Below, piece after piece: positions 42,859 to 51,509 of a stretch of DNA of 64,000 bases. Numbering within the stretch: position 1 is the first letter of the stretch; every line of letters begins with the position of its first letter. This stretch comes from Sulfitobacter indolifex (GTDB lineage: Bacteria > Pseudomonadota > Alphaproteobacteria > Rhodobacterales > Rhodobacteraceae): assembly GCF_022788655.1 (NCBI RefSeq), contig NZ_CP084952.1, positions 136,501-200,500 of the forward strand, read 5' to 3'. A program made the position numbers and the translations under genes. Under the pieces are notes generated by a model, which saw only the letters and a program-made list of their open reading frames with translations, was not told where the DNA came from and ran no database searches.

Positions 42859-44697
42859 TTAGATCAGGTTGCTGGAGTCGAAGTTCTCGACAGAGAAGCC
42901 AGCCAGCTTAACGAGGCCGTCACCAGCTTGGACAAGATCAGGAGTCGTGTCAGTACCGTTATCGGAATAGATGTAAGCATCGCCACCGAAGTCGAACGCA
43001 ACTGTGGTACCGCTGGTGGTCTTACCGGCGGCCATTGTAAGCGCGTCAAACAGATTGTCCTCAGCAGCGATATTCGCCCGATCAGTGTTTGAAAGTACGG
43101 CAAGACTACCATTAAGATCAAGAACATCCTCATCGCCATTGAAGTCAGCAAACGTGATCAGGCTGTCCATGAAGCTAGCTTCCGACGCGTCGGTGATGTT
43201 AGCAAGAGTGTTGGTAAATGCCAGCGTGTCGTTGCCAGCGCCACCGGTAATATTAACGGCGACCGCTGTTGCTGTACCACCAGTCCCAGTAGTGTCAGTA
43301 ATGGTGATAAGGTCATTTCCGGCACCACCAGAAATTTCCACAGTCTCTGCTTCAAAGGAAAGCAGATTGTCGAGTGTCAGGTCATCATTACCCGAGCCAC
43401 CAACTACGGAAGAAAGAGCGGCGTAACCGTCATTCCCCGAATTGAAGATGGAGGCTGTGATGCCGCCGGTCGAGCCGGATGCGTCGATAGTTTCCAGCGT
43501 GGAAAGTGCGTTGTTGCCGATCACGGTAACATCTGTATCGTTTTCAAGCGCCAAGACAACGTCAGTAACGGCGTCAGCGCCGGAACCAGGGTTGCCAATG
43601 TTAACAGTGATTTTCGCTGCAACACTATTGTCCACAGTGCCGGAGACGGTGACTGTTTCCAAGTCTTTACCAACAACATCCAGTTGACCATTAGTTGCAA
43701 TGTTGTCGAGAGCAACTGTCGCAGCTGTCGCGCCAGCTTTGTAGGTGACCATACCGTTCAACGCAGTATCGCGGAAGCCAGCAGCCTGGCCGTCTACGAG
43801 ATTATTGATCGCACTTGCATTGTCGATCTGCCAAATTTGCTTAGCGCCAACAAAGGTAGCAGCATTAACAGCTGTAGCCGGAGTGAGGGTAGCGTCACGG
43901 AAAAGATTGACAGTTTCGATGTTTTTGATCGACACGCCGCCTGGAGTGATAAGGTCGCCAGTAACGATCATGTCCAGAGTGTCTTCGCCAGCGCCACCGT
44001 CGAGCTTATCGAAAACGGTCAGCGTGTCGGCCGCACCAGCACCTACGACAGCTTGGAATGTATCCACGTCAGCTGTACCGACAAGGTTATCGGCAGCTGC
44101 AGTGAGCGTGAGGGTTTGGCCCACAGTGCCTGGGACGGTGCCATCGGCTACGAATGCATCTGTTGCAGCTTTTGCGGCGTCTACAGTTGCTTGGTCTTCT
44201 GTCACGCCGTTGACGGCAGCAACAGCTGCGGCTTTGGCTGCGGCGTCAAATTTAAAGCCAGCAACGTTGCCCGTTTCCAGAGCAAAATCCAAACCAACTT
44301 CGACTTTGTTGTCCAGAACGGATTTGTCGAATGTACCGGCGGCTGCATCGTCACGAGCGCCCATGATGATCGCTTCGATCATGTCGGCCACGGAAACGCT
44401 ACCGTCTTCCAGAACGCCAGTCCAGAATTCCAGGCCTTCATCGTCAGGTGTGCGGCCGAACAGGTTCGCGTAGATGTTTGTAATGAACGCGGCAGGCGAA
44501 GAAACGGCTGGCGTGGTCAAGTAGGGGTACAGCGCCACGGCTTCAGCGGAAGCTGCGAAGTCAGCTGCAATTGTGTTGAACTCACGACCGTTGTCGATTT
44601 GGTCAATCCAGAACTGAAGACCTGCTGGATCAGGAGCGCGGTCAAAGTACCCTACATAAAGGGCTGTAATCGCATTGATTTGCGTAGAAGTTGCCAT
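42859..44697 (-). CDS. Surface protein 3 with DUF4214 and RTX-like repeats
   Basis: 612 residues from ATG 44697, the same leader and ribosome site as protein 2. DUF4214 repeats at residues about 10-100, then linker, then beta-rich repeats (GGAGEDTL, GGSGNDDL, GGAGNDLI, GGAGNDTL), and the shared end GLVKLAGFSVENFDSSNLI. Head and tail are almost the same as in protein 2; the middle (about 235-500) diverges. The middle probably forms the outward surface of the lattice or adhesin. Confidence 0.8.
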   Translation of the reverse strand: MATSTQINAITALYVGYFDRAPDPAGLQFWIDQIDNGREFNTIAADFAASAEAVALYPYLTTPAVSSPAAFITNIYANLFGRTPDDEGLEFWTGVLEDGSVSVADMIEAIIMGARDDAAAGTFDKSVLDNKVEVGLDFALETGNVAGFKFDAAAKAAAVAAVNGVTEDQATVDAAKAATDAFVADGTVPGTVGQTLTLTAAADNLVGTADVDTFQAVVGAGAADTLTVFDKLDGGAGEDTLDMIVTGDLITPGGVSIKNIETVNLFRDATLTPATAVNAATFVGAKQIWQIDNASAINNLVDGQAAGFRDTALNGMVTYKAGATAATVALDNIATNGQLDVVGKDLETVTVSGTVDNSVAAKITVNIGNPGSGADAVTDVVLALENDTDVTVIGNNALSTLETIDASGSTGGITASIFNSGNDGYAALSSVVGGSGNDDLTLDNLLSFEAETVEISGGAGNDLITITDTTGTGGTATAVAVNITGGAGNDTLAFTNTLANITDASEASFMDSLITFADFNGDEDVLDLNGSLAVLSNTDRANIAAEDNLFDALTMAAGKTTSGTTVAFDFGGDAYIYSDNGTDTTPDLVQAGDGLVKLAGFSVENFDSSNLI

Positions 44698-45005
44698 GTT
44701 TGTAATTCCTGCGTTGTGAAGATTCACGATTTTCTTTTCACGAGCGACCGCGCGGCAAAAATCTTCCAAATAAGGCATTGTCGCCAGATCGCGGAATGAT
44801 CGCTAAGAGCGAACTAGCAAATTACCGGTCATCGAGCAAGCTATATGTCCAGTAAAAAGTATACCAACTTCTTTCATATGATGTTATGGATACAGATAGG
44901 CATAGAACCGCCCAAAAATAACACCGGCAGCTCTTACTTCAGCTGCAGCAAACCTGGCTGGGCCCCCTATATAAGTGGGGCTTCGCCGCGAACCGGAAGC
45001 TTCGT
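44698..45005. promoter_or_regulatory. Divergent promoter, module 3
   Basis: Closely related to the 39280-39585 region: the GATCGC direct repeat, TATGTCCAGTAAAAAG, TATACCAACTTC and a GCCCCC-TATATAAGT-GGGGC segment before the XRE gene. Confidence 0.5.
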
Positions 45006-45314
45006 ATGGCACACGACAAAATCACCCCCGCCGTCTCGCGCGATAAAAACGCCCGTGCAGAGTTGGGAAGCTGGCTGAGGGCACTGCGCGAAACGCAGGG
45101 CTTATCGCAGCGCCAACTCGCAGACGTTCTTGACTTAGATTACTACACCTTTATCTCGCAACTTGAGACCGGCCGCGGCAAAATTCCAAGCGCGCGGTAC
45201 CGCGATTGGGCAAAAGCCCTTGAGCAAGAACCCAAAGCCTTTATGAGAATTCTGCTGAGGTATTATGAGCCAGAAGCCTATGGGATGCTGTTTGGCGATG
45301 CAGAACACGTCTAA
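45006..45314 (+). CDS. XRE-type helix-turn-helix regulator 2
   Basis: 102 residues, differing from regulator 1 at roughly a dozen positions. HTH segment LGSWLRALRETQGLSQRQLA, then VLDLDYYTFISQLETGRGKI. Divergent from surface protein 3. Its stop overlaps the stop of the convergent glycosyltransferase gene by four bases, so this is the border between the surface modules and the secretion/glycan operon. Confidence 0.85.
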   Translation: MAHDKITPAVSRDKNARAELGSWLRALRETQGLSQRQLADVLDLDYYTFISQLETGRGKIPSARYRDWAKALEQEPKAFMRILLRYYEPEAYGMLFGDAEHV

Positions 45315-46633
45315 AGGTCCGTTCTGACAGGCGCGGAAAGCGCCTCAAGACGCTTTTGCAAACTTGGATGCAAGTCATGTGCTGTTTGCTGCTCAGACCT
45401 CAACCGCAAGGCCAGGTCCCGGCCGGCATTCAGAGCGGTCTCTTTAGCCAAAGAGACGATGCCTTGCGCATAGGAAGCAGGGGCATGATGCGCCTCGAAA
45501 TAGGCCCGGCCTGCGGCACCAATCTCGTCCCCCGCGCGGCGATCAGCGGCAAGTCTCAAAAAGAGCACGTACAGTTGAGCGGCTTCATCGTCCACATCTA
45601 CAAAAGAGACCACGTCTTCAGGCAATCCCGCATACCAGCCTTCCCGGGTGACGGCCGATGGCGCCCCCGCATTCCAGATGCGCAGCTGGCTGCCAGAGGC
45701 TTCCCCCATGCTGGGATGGCGCAGGTTCAACACCAGATGGGCCTGGCGCAGCGCATCGTCCAAGACCGGCTCTGGGACAAACCCATGCAAATGTACCCGG
45801 CCGGCCAGGTTTAACTGGGTCAGCTTGTCATATATGACATCCGGGTTCCAAATCTTGCCCATCACGTCCAGCCGGTAGTCAAAATCCTCCGGCATCTGGG
45901 CCAAAGCATCCAAAACTTGCTCAAGCCGCCGGTTGGGGCCGATCCAGCCGAATTGCAAAAGCCGCACCGGGCCGCTTGAAGCCCGGCGCTGCGAGGGCGG
46001 GGGGCCTATTTCGAAGGGCAAGGGCAACACTTGGCAGGGCAAGTGAGGCAACCGTTCTTGCACCGCATTCGACGCAAACTGAGTATGTGTTAGCACGCCA
46101 AGCGCCTTGTCCAACACCAACTCGAAGCCCGGCAATTGGGCAGATATGACAGACCCTTTTTCTTCTCGTTGCAAGCAGGCTTGGCCTTTGCGCCAGCCTT
46201 CTGCTCCATACCACTTTTCCATCCCAGCCAAGTAGCTTGGCGCATCCCATTCGTATTGCTCGACGGCTTCGATCATCAATTCCTGAATCGCGAGATCATG
46301 TAAGACCACAAGGGTGGGGATGCGTTGCGCGAGGCGCAAAAAACCCGCATGGAAGACCCAAGAGTTCCCGATGTGCAGAAAGAGAACCTCTGGTCCTGTT
46401 CCGCAGCTGGCTGCGGCAAAGTCTCTCGGCAAAACCGTATCCGGGTCAAACTGCTTGACCACACAATACCGCTCCAAGGACAGATCCCATTCCTGCGCAT
46501 CAGTCCACAGAACAACTTCCGCCTTAGCGCTGAGCGCTGGCAGGACGCGTGCGGTGTAATGTGCAATATCGGTTTCAGCCGGGGGAAGGGGGCTGATCCA
46601 GTGAATTGTGGGGCGAGGCTCTGCGCTGGTCAT
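45311..46633 (-). CDS. Glycosyltransferase family 4
   Basis: 440 residues of GT-B fold. The donor-binding half shows LLQFGWIGPNRRLEQVLDAL, RVHLHGFVPEPVLDDAL and HPSMGEASGSQLRIWNAGAP, the E-containing region of GT4 enzymes. The start overlaps the upstream fusion gene's stop in a TGATG, so translation is coupled. Last gene of the operon with the secretion system. It likely adds a sugar to surface glycan or to the S-layer protein itself. Confidence 0.88.
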   Translation of the reverse strand: MTSAEPRPTIHWISPLPPAETDIAHYTARVLPALSAKAEVVLWTDAQEWDLSLERYCVVKQFDPDTVLPRDFAAASCGTGPEVLFLHIGNSWVFHAGFLRLAQRIPTLVVLHDLAIQELMIEAVEQYEWDAPSYLAGMEKWYGAEGWRKGQACLQREEKGSVISAQLPGFELVLDKALGVLTHTQFASNAVQERLPHLPCQVLPLPFEIGPPPSQRRASSGPVRLLQFGWIGPNRRLEQVLDALAQMPEDFDYRLDVMGKIWNPDVIYDKLTQLNLAGRVHLHGFVPEPVLDDALRQAHLVLNLRHPSMGEASGSQLRIWNAGAPSAVTREGWYAGLPEDVVSFVDVDDEAAQLYVLFLRLAADRRAGDEIGAAGRAYFEAHHAPASYAQGIVSLAKETALNAGRDLALRLRSEQQTAHDLHPSLQKRLEALSAPVRTDL

Positions 46634-49011
46634 CAAAGGGCTCGTTTGACTAAGGCCAAAAAGCTGGCCTCAGAACAAGGCAGCTCCAGTGTGTTGGCCC
46701 GTCCCGTGCCAGTAAAAGCACCAACACCCGTCTGAAAAAGATGCAACCGCAGCGTACCAGGGCCCGCCATATCGGGATCCCGGCGGAAGCTGAATGTGGT
46801 CTCCGCTCCCGGTGCCACGGCTTCGCTCAGCGGCAGAATGACATTGGTATGAACGAGATAATCCTCACCATTGATCCATTCAGCCAAAAGGGCGGTCGCT
46901 TGGTTGCCCGCAGCGGGCCACCATCCTGAAGAGGTATTGTGCGCGGTGACCTGCGTGAGGCCGGTCTCGGCCTCATCCTTGGTCAAAACCAGTTTGCCCG
47001 ACAGCCGCGCAGGATCACCATGATAAAGGCCAGCGGGCGGGGCGCTCGGTGCCCTTGCTTTCCGCCCGACAAAGACGATCGTTTCTCCGCGCAGATGCAA
47101 GTCGTCCTCACGAGCAATCATGAGGGCCGCAGTCGCCGGGTCCACGTGGTCATCGTAGACATCAGATGTCCCTAGGTAGTGGGTTTCAAAGCCGGCACCA
47201 TGGGCGAGAGCTTCTACCTCATGTGGGGTGTATTCGCGGTTGTGCCGTCCGTAGACCCCCCCGGTGGGGACAAAAAGACCAAAAGAGTAGGGGGACTCAC
47301 GATCAAGGATTTTTCGCACACCGCGGTGGCTACCGACATTGGGCGTGGTCAGAATGATATGCCCACCGGGTCGCAGCACGCGGGCCGCTTGGGACAGGAA
47401 GAAATGCGGGTCCAGAGCGAGATGCTCAAAGATCTCCATGCCCAGCACCATGTCGAACTCTGCGTCCCCATAGGGCATGACATCGCGCTCGATGTTGGCG
47501 GGGCGCAACTCGATATCAAAATCAGGGTAGGCTGGGTTCAGGCTTTTGACTGACTGCGCATAGGGATTTGGTCCTTCCCAGACCCCGCTCATTTTGACGT
47601 CCTCGAGCGCGTTGACGACCATGGCCTCAAAGGCCAGAGGTGGGAAGACCCCAACATCCAGAATATCGCGCGGGGCACAGTCTACGATATGGTGCAAAGT
47701 GGTCAGGTAACGCGTCCAATGCGAGCCCAGATATTTTGCCAATCCAGGCTCAACCGGCGCGGGACCCTCACCATTTTCTTGGGGCATGGTGTCAAAGGCA
47801 TAGGCCTCCAACACGTCGGTGATAGAGGCAAAAGGCAAGGCCGGCGCGGGCGGCGGAGCCACGGCGGCCTGTACACGGGCCACTGCTTCTTCGGCCGGGG
47901 TGGCCGCGGCTTTCGCTTCAAGGGCCGCGATTTGCGCGGGTCCCGGGGCCGGTTTGGCCGTCTCCCCGGTCAGTGTTTCCACCACATGCTCCCAGGAGAT
48001 GTTCAGACTATGATAGCGCTCGAGCCCGGCCTGGCCCATGGTTTCGGCCAAGGCTGCATCTTCATAAAGCGTGATGAAAGCCTTTGAGAGCGCCTCCGCA
48101 TCGGGCGAGGTGATCAATCCTTCTTGTTCGTGAGAAATGAACTCTAGCGGGCCACCGGCGTCGGTGGTGGTGATCACCGGCTTGCCCGAGAGCATGGCCT
48201 CCAACGTGATATAGCCCAGATCTTCATCTTGCGGCGTAAAGACGACGCCACGGGCCTGGGCATAGTGGCGGATCATCGTGTCATTATCGATGCCGCCCAG
48301 CCAATCGACGCGCCCCGAAATCCCCAAAGCCGCAGCCAGGCTGCGTAAGTCGTCCAGATAGGCAGGGTTCTCTGGCACGCCGGCGATGACCAAGCGCATT
48401 GGTCCAGGCGTCATGGCCAATGCGCGCAGCATCAGATCGACCCGCTTGGAGGGGTTCAGACGTCCCGGCGCGAAGAGATAGTCACCAAACGCGCCTTGAG
48501 TCATCCGGTCTGCGAGCGGTGGGGGGTGATACAAAGGCGTAGAGGGTAGACCAAGGTAAGTCTCCAGCCGTCCGGCGACATTTTTCGAGTTCGCATAAAT
48601 GGGGCGCGTGCTGCGTGCGAACGCCGCGCGGTCTTCCGCCCGGATCATATCGCGTGCCATCATCCCATCGGGGCTGTCCAGCAAGTCCGACGTGCCAGCA
48701 TTCCACATGTCGTAGGCTTGCCGATGCTGGTGGATCAACCAAAAGACCGGATTTGGATGCCGCGCGAGATAGGCAGGGAATTTAAGCCCGATCATCATGT
48801 CGATGGGCACCCCTTCAGATTCTGACAGGTCCACCAGCCGTGCTGATAGGATGCTATCGGTCAAGGTCTCAACGGGGTACCACTTGAAGGGCAGGGCGAT
48901 TTCGCAAGCCTCATGACCATAGTGCCGCAGGGCGCTCACCAAGCCAGCGGCATGGCGCTCTGCACCGCCGGTGACGAAGGGGACTTGGGTCCGAACAACA
49001 CCAACCCGCAT
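46633..49011 (-). CDS. Glycosyltransferase-methyltransferase fusion protein
   Basis: 792 residues. Residues 1-370 are a GT4 glycosyltransferase (MRVGVVRTQVPFVTGGAERH; later EDLGYITLEAMLSGKPVITT). A Pro/Ala-rich linker (about 375-420) joins a class I methyltransferase (about 430-640; DILDVGVFP, then EFDMVLGMEIFEHLALDP and LRPGGHIILTTPN). The last ~120 residues form a beta-sandwich-like end. Fusion of chain-extending and methyl-capping functions recalls O-antigen length control in which terminal methylation stops growth. One base separates it from the upstream methyltransferase gene. Confidence 0.87.
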   Translation of the reverse strand: MRVGVVRTQVPFVTGGAERHAAGLVSALRHYGHEACEIALPFKWYPVETLTDSILSARLVDLSESEGVPIDMMIGLKFPAYLARHPNPVFWLIHQHRQAYDMWNAGTSDLLDSPDGMMARDMIRAEDRAAFARSTRPIYANSKNVAGRLETYLGLPSTPLYHPPPLADRMTQGAFGDYLFAPGRLNPSKRVDLMLRALAMTPGPMRLVIAGVPENPAYLDDLRSLAAALGISGRVDWLGGIDNDTMIRHYAQARGVVFTPQDEDLGYITLEAMLSGKPVITTTDAGGPLEFISHEQEGLITSPDAEALSKAFITLYEDAALAETMGQAGLERYHSLNISWEHVVETLTGETAKPAPGPAQIAALEAKAAATPAEEAVARVQAAVAPPPAPALPFASITDVLEAYAFDTMPQENGEGPAPVEPGLAKYLGSHWTRYLTTLHHIVDCAPRDILDVGVFPPLAFEAMVVNALEDVKMSGVWEGPNPYAQSVKSLNPAYPDFDIELRPANIERDVMPYGDAEFDMVLGMEIFEHLALDPHFFLSQAARVLRPGGHIILTTPNVGSHRGVRKILDRESPYSFGLFVPTGGVYGRHNREYTPHEVEALAHGAGFETHYLGTSDVYDDHVDPATAALMIAREDDLHLRGETIVFVGRKARAPSAPPAGLYHGDPARLSGKLVLTKDEAETGLTQVTAHNTSSGWWPAAGNQATALLAEWINGEDYLVHTNVILPLSEAVAPGAETTFSFRRDPDMAGPGTLRLHLFQTGVGAFTGTGRANTLELPCSEASFLALVKRAL

Positions 49012-49012
49012 C

Positions 49013-50029
49013 TTAAGTCTCCCGAAGGGGTTTGTGCCCCAAGATGGCCAGATCCTGGGCGCCAAACATCAGATTGGCTAGGTCGGGGTCAAACCCTGGC
49101 TTTGCCATAAACTCAGCAAGCCTCTCATGAGGGTGCAGATGGCGCGTTTCGATGGGCTGAAACCCGATCGTTTCAAACAGGACATTCAGCACCGGATCGG
49201 TCATAGGACGCAGGTGCGTGGGATCGTTGTGAAAGGAGGTCGATCCTACCAGAACGTTGCGTGTATTGGGGGTTTCGAACAAGAGTACCCCGCCTGGGGC
49301 CAGCACGCGCATGGCTTCCCGGGTAATCCAGAGAACCTCTTCAAAAGGCAGATGCTCGATCAGATGGTGCGCGGTAATACAGGCTAAAGAATCGTCTTTG
49401 GCCTCGGTGAGCGCGCTGCGGGCGTCCCCGTAACGCGCATCCAGTCCTTCGCTCTGCACGTCTTCAATTTGCACAGGGTTGGTATCAATGCCAATGGCGG
49501 TGATGCCTACATCATTTAGCAGGCCAAGCCATTCCCCGCGGCCGCAGCCGATGTCCATAACAGGTTTGCCGCCGGTGCGGATAACCGCGCTCTCAACATC
49601 GGGCAGATAGACGCGCAACCTGTTTCGGATGTCGGATGTGGTGCCGCGGTATTTGTTTTCCAGCCGGTGATAGAAACTGTCCATGACGGCCCCGAGCCCC
49701 CCCGCGTCCTTGGCGGCCGGGTCCGGCGGTGGGGGCTGTGTTTGCGTCCCTTGGGATGCGAGCAAAACCTGATCCAAGCGCCGGGAGAGTCCGACAAAAT
49801 TGCGCGCGAGCTCTGCATTGCGGGCCATTAGAACCTGGGTCTCGCCCTGAACCATTTGTTTGATTCCATTTCTCAGCTGGCGCTCGCGGGTTTCCAAAGC
49901 ATTGAAGCGCTCCTCGGTGGCTCGCATGTTGCGGTGCGCTTCTTTGGCCAAGCGCTCTGTGCGCCCGAGCTTGAAAAACGCAGCTATGTAGTCGCCAAAA
50001 CGCTTGACCTTGCTCACATTATCTCCCAT
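49013..50029 (-). CDS. Class I SAM-dependent methyltransferase with coiled-coil head
   Basis: 338 residues. A coiled coil (about 25-95) precedes a methyltransferase domain with SAM motif VMDIGCGRGEWLGLLND, motif II GIDTNP, HHLIEHLPFEEV and LAPGGVLLFETPN. The build resembles WbdD-like enzymes that cap O-polysaccharides; there the coiled coil acts as a molecular ruler, though in WbdD it is C-terminal. It lies between the adaptor gene and the fusion protein. The substrate is inferred to be a surface glycan. Confidence 0.85.
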   Translation of the reverse strand: MGDNVSKVKRFGDYIAAFFKLGRTERLAKEAHRNMRATEERFNALETRERQLRNGIKQMVQGETQVLMARNAELARNFVGLSRRLDQVLLASQGTQTQPPPPDPAAKDAGGLGAVMDSFYHRLENKYRGTTSDIRNRLRVYLPDVESAVIRTGGKPVMDIGCGRGEWLGLLNDVGITAIGIDTNPVQIEDVQSEGLDARYGDARSALTEAKDDSLACITAHHLIEHLPFEEVLWITREAMRVLAPGGVLLFETPNTRNVLVGSTSFHNDPTHLRPMTDPVLNVLFETIGFQPIETRHLHPHERLAEFMAKPGFDPDLANLMFGAQDLAILGHKPLRET

Positions 50030-50073
50030 CGGATCTTCGGATTTTTCACCATGCCTACAGTCTATATAGGTGT

Positions 50074-51402
50074 CTACTCTTCGCGCAAACTTTTGAAAAT
50101 TGCTTCGGACAGAGGGTCTAGCATGTACTGCAATACGGTCCTCTCACCTGTCAGGATCACCACATCTGCCGGCATGCCTGCGGTCAAACCCTCACGGATC
50201 TCATCCGTGAGATTTTCGTCCGGTACTTTGATGCGTGCGAGGTAATAGGGCGCCTCATTGGGGTCCTGGGTGGTCACCACATCTGTTGAGATCGATAGAA
50301 CCTCGCCCAACACCACCTTTGACAGGCGGGCTTTGAAGGCCGAAAACCGCACTTCGGTTTCAAGCCCGGGGCGTACGTTATCCACATCCACGGGCGCGAT
50401 CTTCGCATCAATAAGAAGCGTCTCATCGCTGGGGACGATCTCCATCAGGATTTCGCCAGAACGGATCACGGAGCCGCGGGTGGTGACGGCGAGGCTTTGC
50501 ACCTTGCCAGTCGTGGGGGCCAGAATGGTTGTGCGCCGCATCTGATCGGCGGCTACAGTTAACTTTTCATTGATCTCGGAAAGCTCAGAGCGCGCGGTTT
50601 TAAGCTCGCTGTTGGCGCGTTCGCTATATTCTTGCTTGAGCTTAAGAATATTGAGCTGCGCCTCTCCAGCTGCAGCTTTTACTTGGGCGATATCGGACAT
50701 GGCTGTCCCAATGCTGGCCTCGATCTGGATCACCTCATCTTGCATTTCAGAGAGGCGGTTGCTTTCGATCACGCCGCGCTCTTCGCCCGTGCGCATCCGC
50801 TCAAAGAGTTCGTTGCGCAGGGTATGACGTCTTTCCACGGCGGCGAGCTGGACTTCGTAGCCTTCCGCTTGACTGTTCAACTGCTCTGCACGGAACTCGA
50901 GGATTTCAGTTTGCGACAAAAAGATTGATCGGCGATCTTCAAAGATGTTGCGTTGGGCTTGCACCGCACTTTTCACGTAGGGGTCTTCAGCGTTGAGCAG
51001 GTCAGGGGAAAACTCAATCTCTTCATCAAAGGCCTGCTCTGCGACCAACCGGGCAATCAAGGCTTCCGAGGCGGCACGGCGCTGCTCGAGCACCCTTATT
51101 TCCGAGTTGATCTGGATGTTGTCGAGCACGAGCAGGGGGTCGCCTTGCTCCACGAAAGCAGCCTCGCGCACCAAGATATCTTGAACGATACCGCCCTCAA
51201 GGTGCTGAACAACTTTGCGGTCGCTTTCCAGCGACACCACCCCAGGCGCCACAACAGCGCTGGCGATGATCGCAAAATAAGCCCAGGTGCCCAGGATGCC
51301 GAAGGTAATGAACAAGATAACATACCCTGCGAAGGAGTACTTTCGCGGGTTTGCCATCTTTTTCAGTTGGCCCGCAATCAGGGCTGATTGTGCTGTTGCC
51401 AC
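50074..51402 (-). CDS. HlyD-family periplasmic adaptor of type I secretion
   Basis: 442 residues. One membrane helix near the N-terminus (YVILFITFGILGTWAYFAII), then a barrel-hairpin-lipoyl arrangement: GIVQDILVREAAFVEQGDPL, long coiled hairpin (about 130-270), then APTTGKVQSLAVTTRGSVI. It matches the PrtE/RsaE adaptors that join the inner-membrane ABC protein with TolC in export of RTX proteins. 107 bases after the ABC gene, same operon. The exported substrates are probably the three surface proteins. Confidence 0.93.
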   Translation of the reverse strand: MATAQSALIAGQLKKMANPRKYSFAGYVILFITFGILGTWAYFAIIASAVVAPGVVSLESDRKVVQHLEGGIVQDILVREAAFVEQGDPLLVLDNIQINSEIRVLEQRRAASEALIARLVAEQAFDEEIEFSPDLLNAEDPYVKSAVQAQRNIFEDRRSIFLSQTEILEFRAEQLNSQAEGYEVQLAAVERRHTLRNELFERMRTGEERGVIESNRLSEMQDEVIQIEASIGTAMSDIAQVKAAAGEAQLNILKLKQEYSERANSELKTARSELSEINEKLTVAADQMRRTTILAPTTGKVQSLAVTTRGSVIRSGEILMEIVPSDETLLIDAKIAPVDVDNVRPGLETEVRFSAFKARLSKVVLGEVLSISTDVVTTQDPNEAPYYLARIKVPDENLTDEIREGLTAGMPADVVILTGERTVLQYMLDPLSEAIFKSLREE

Positions 51403-51509
51403 GATTGAATCCTAAATCTCTGGTGGTTTTATGAATGAGAGCTGTTTTGTCATTTTGACAAGGATCGGACCAGCGCCACATGTGGGCCTCGGTCAGATCC
51501 TGCCAAAGT

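Noticed and set aside
37465..44697. Dense repeated sequence that could be taken for CRISPR or satellite DNA
   Set aside because: The repeats are coding (RTX-like GGAGNDTL units and paralogous genes), not regularly spaced direct repeats with unique spacers.
43684..44799. Long plus-strand frames (up to 371 codons) opposite surface proteins 2 and 3, with a similar one at 38381-39055
   Set aside because: They are antisense to well-supported genes, consist of Ser/Ala/Thr/Val or Cys-rich low-complexity text, and recur only because the genes are duplicated.
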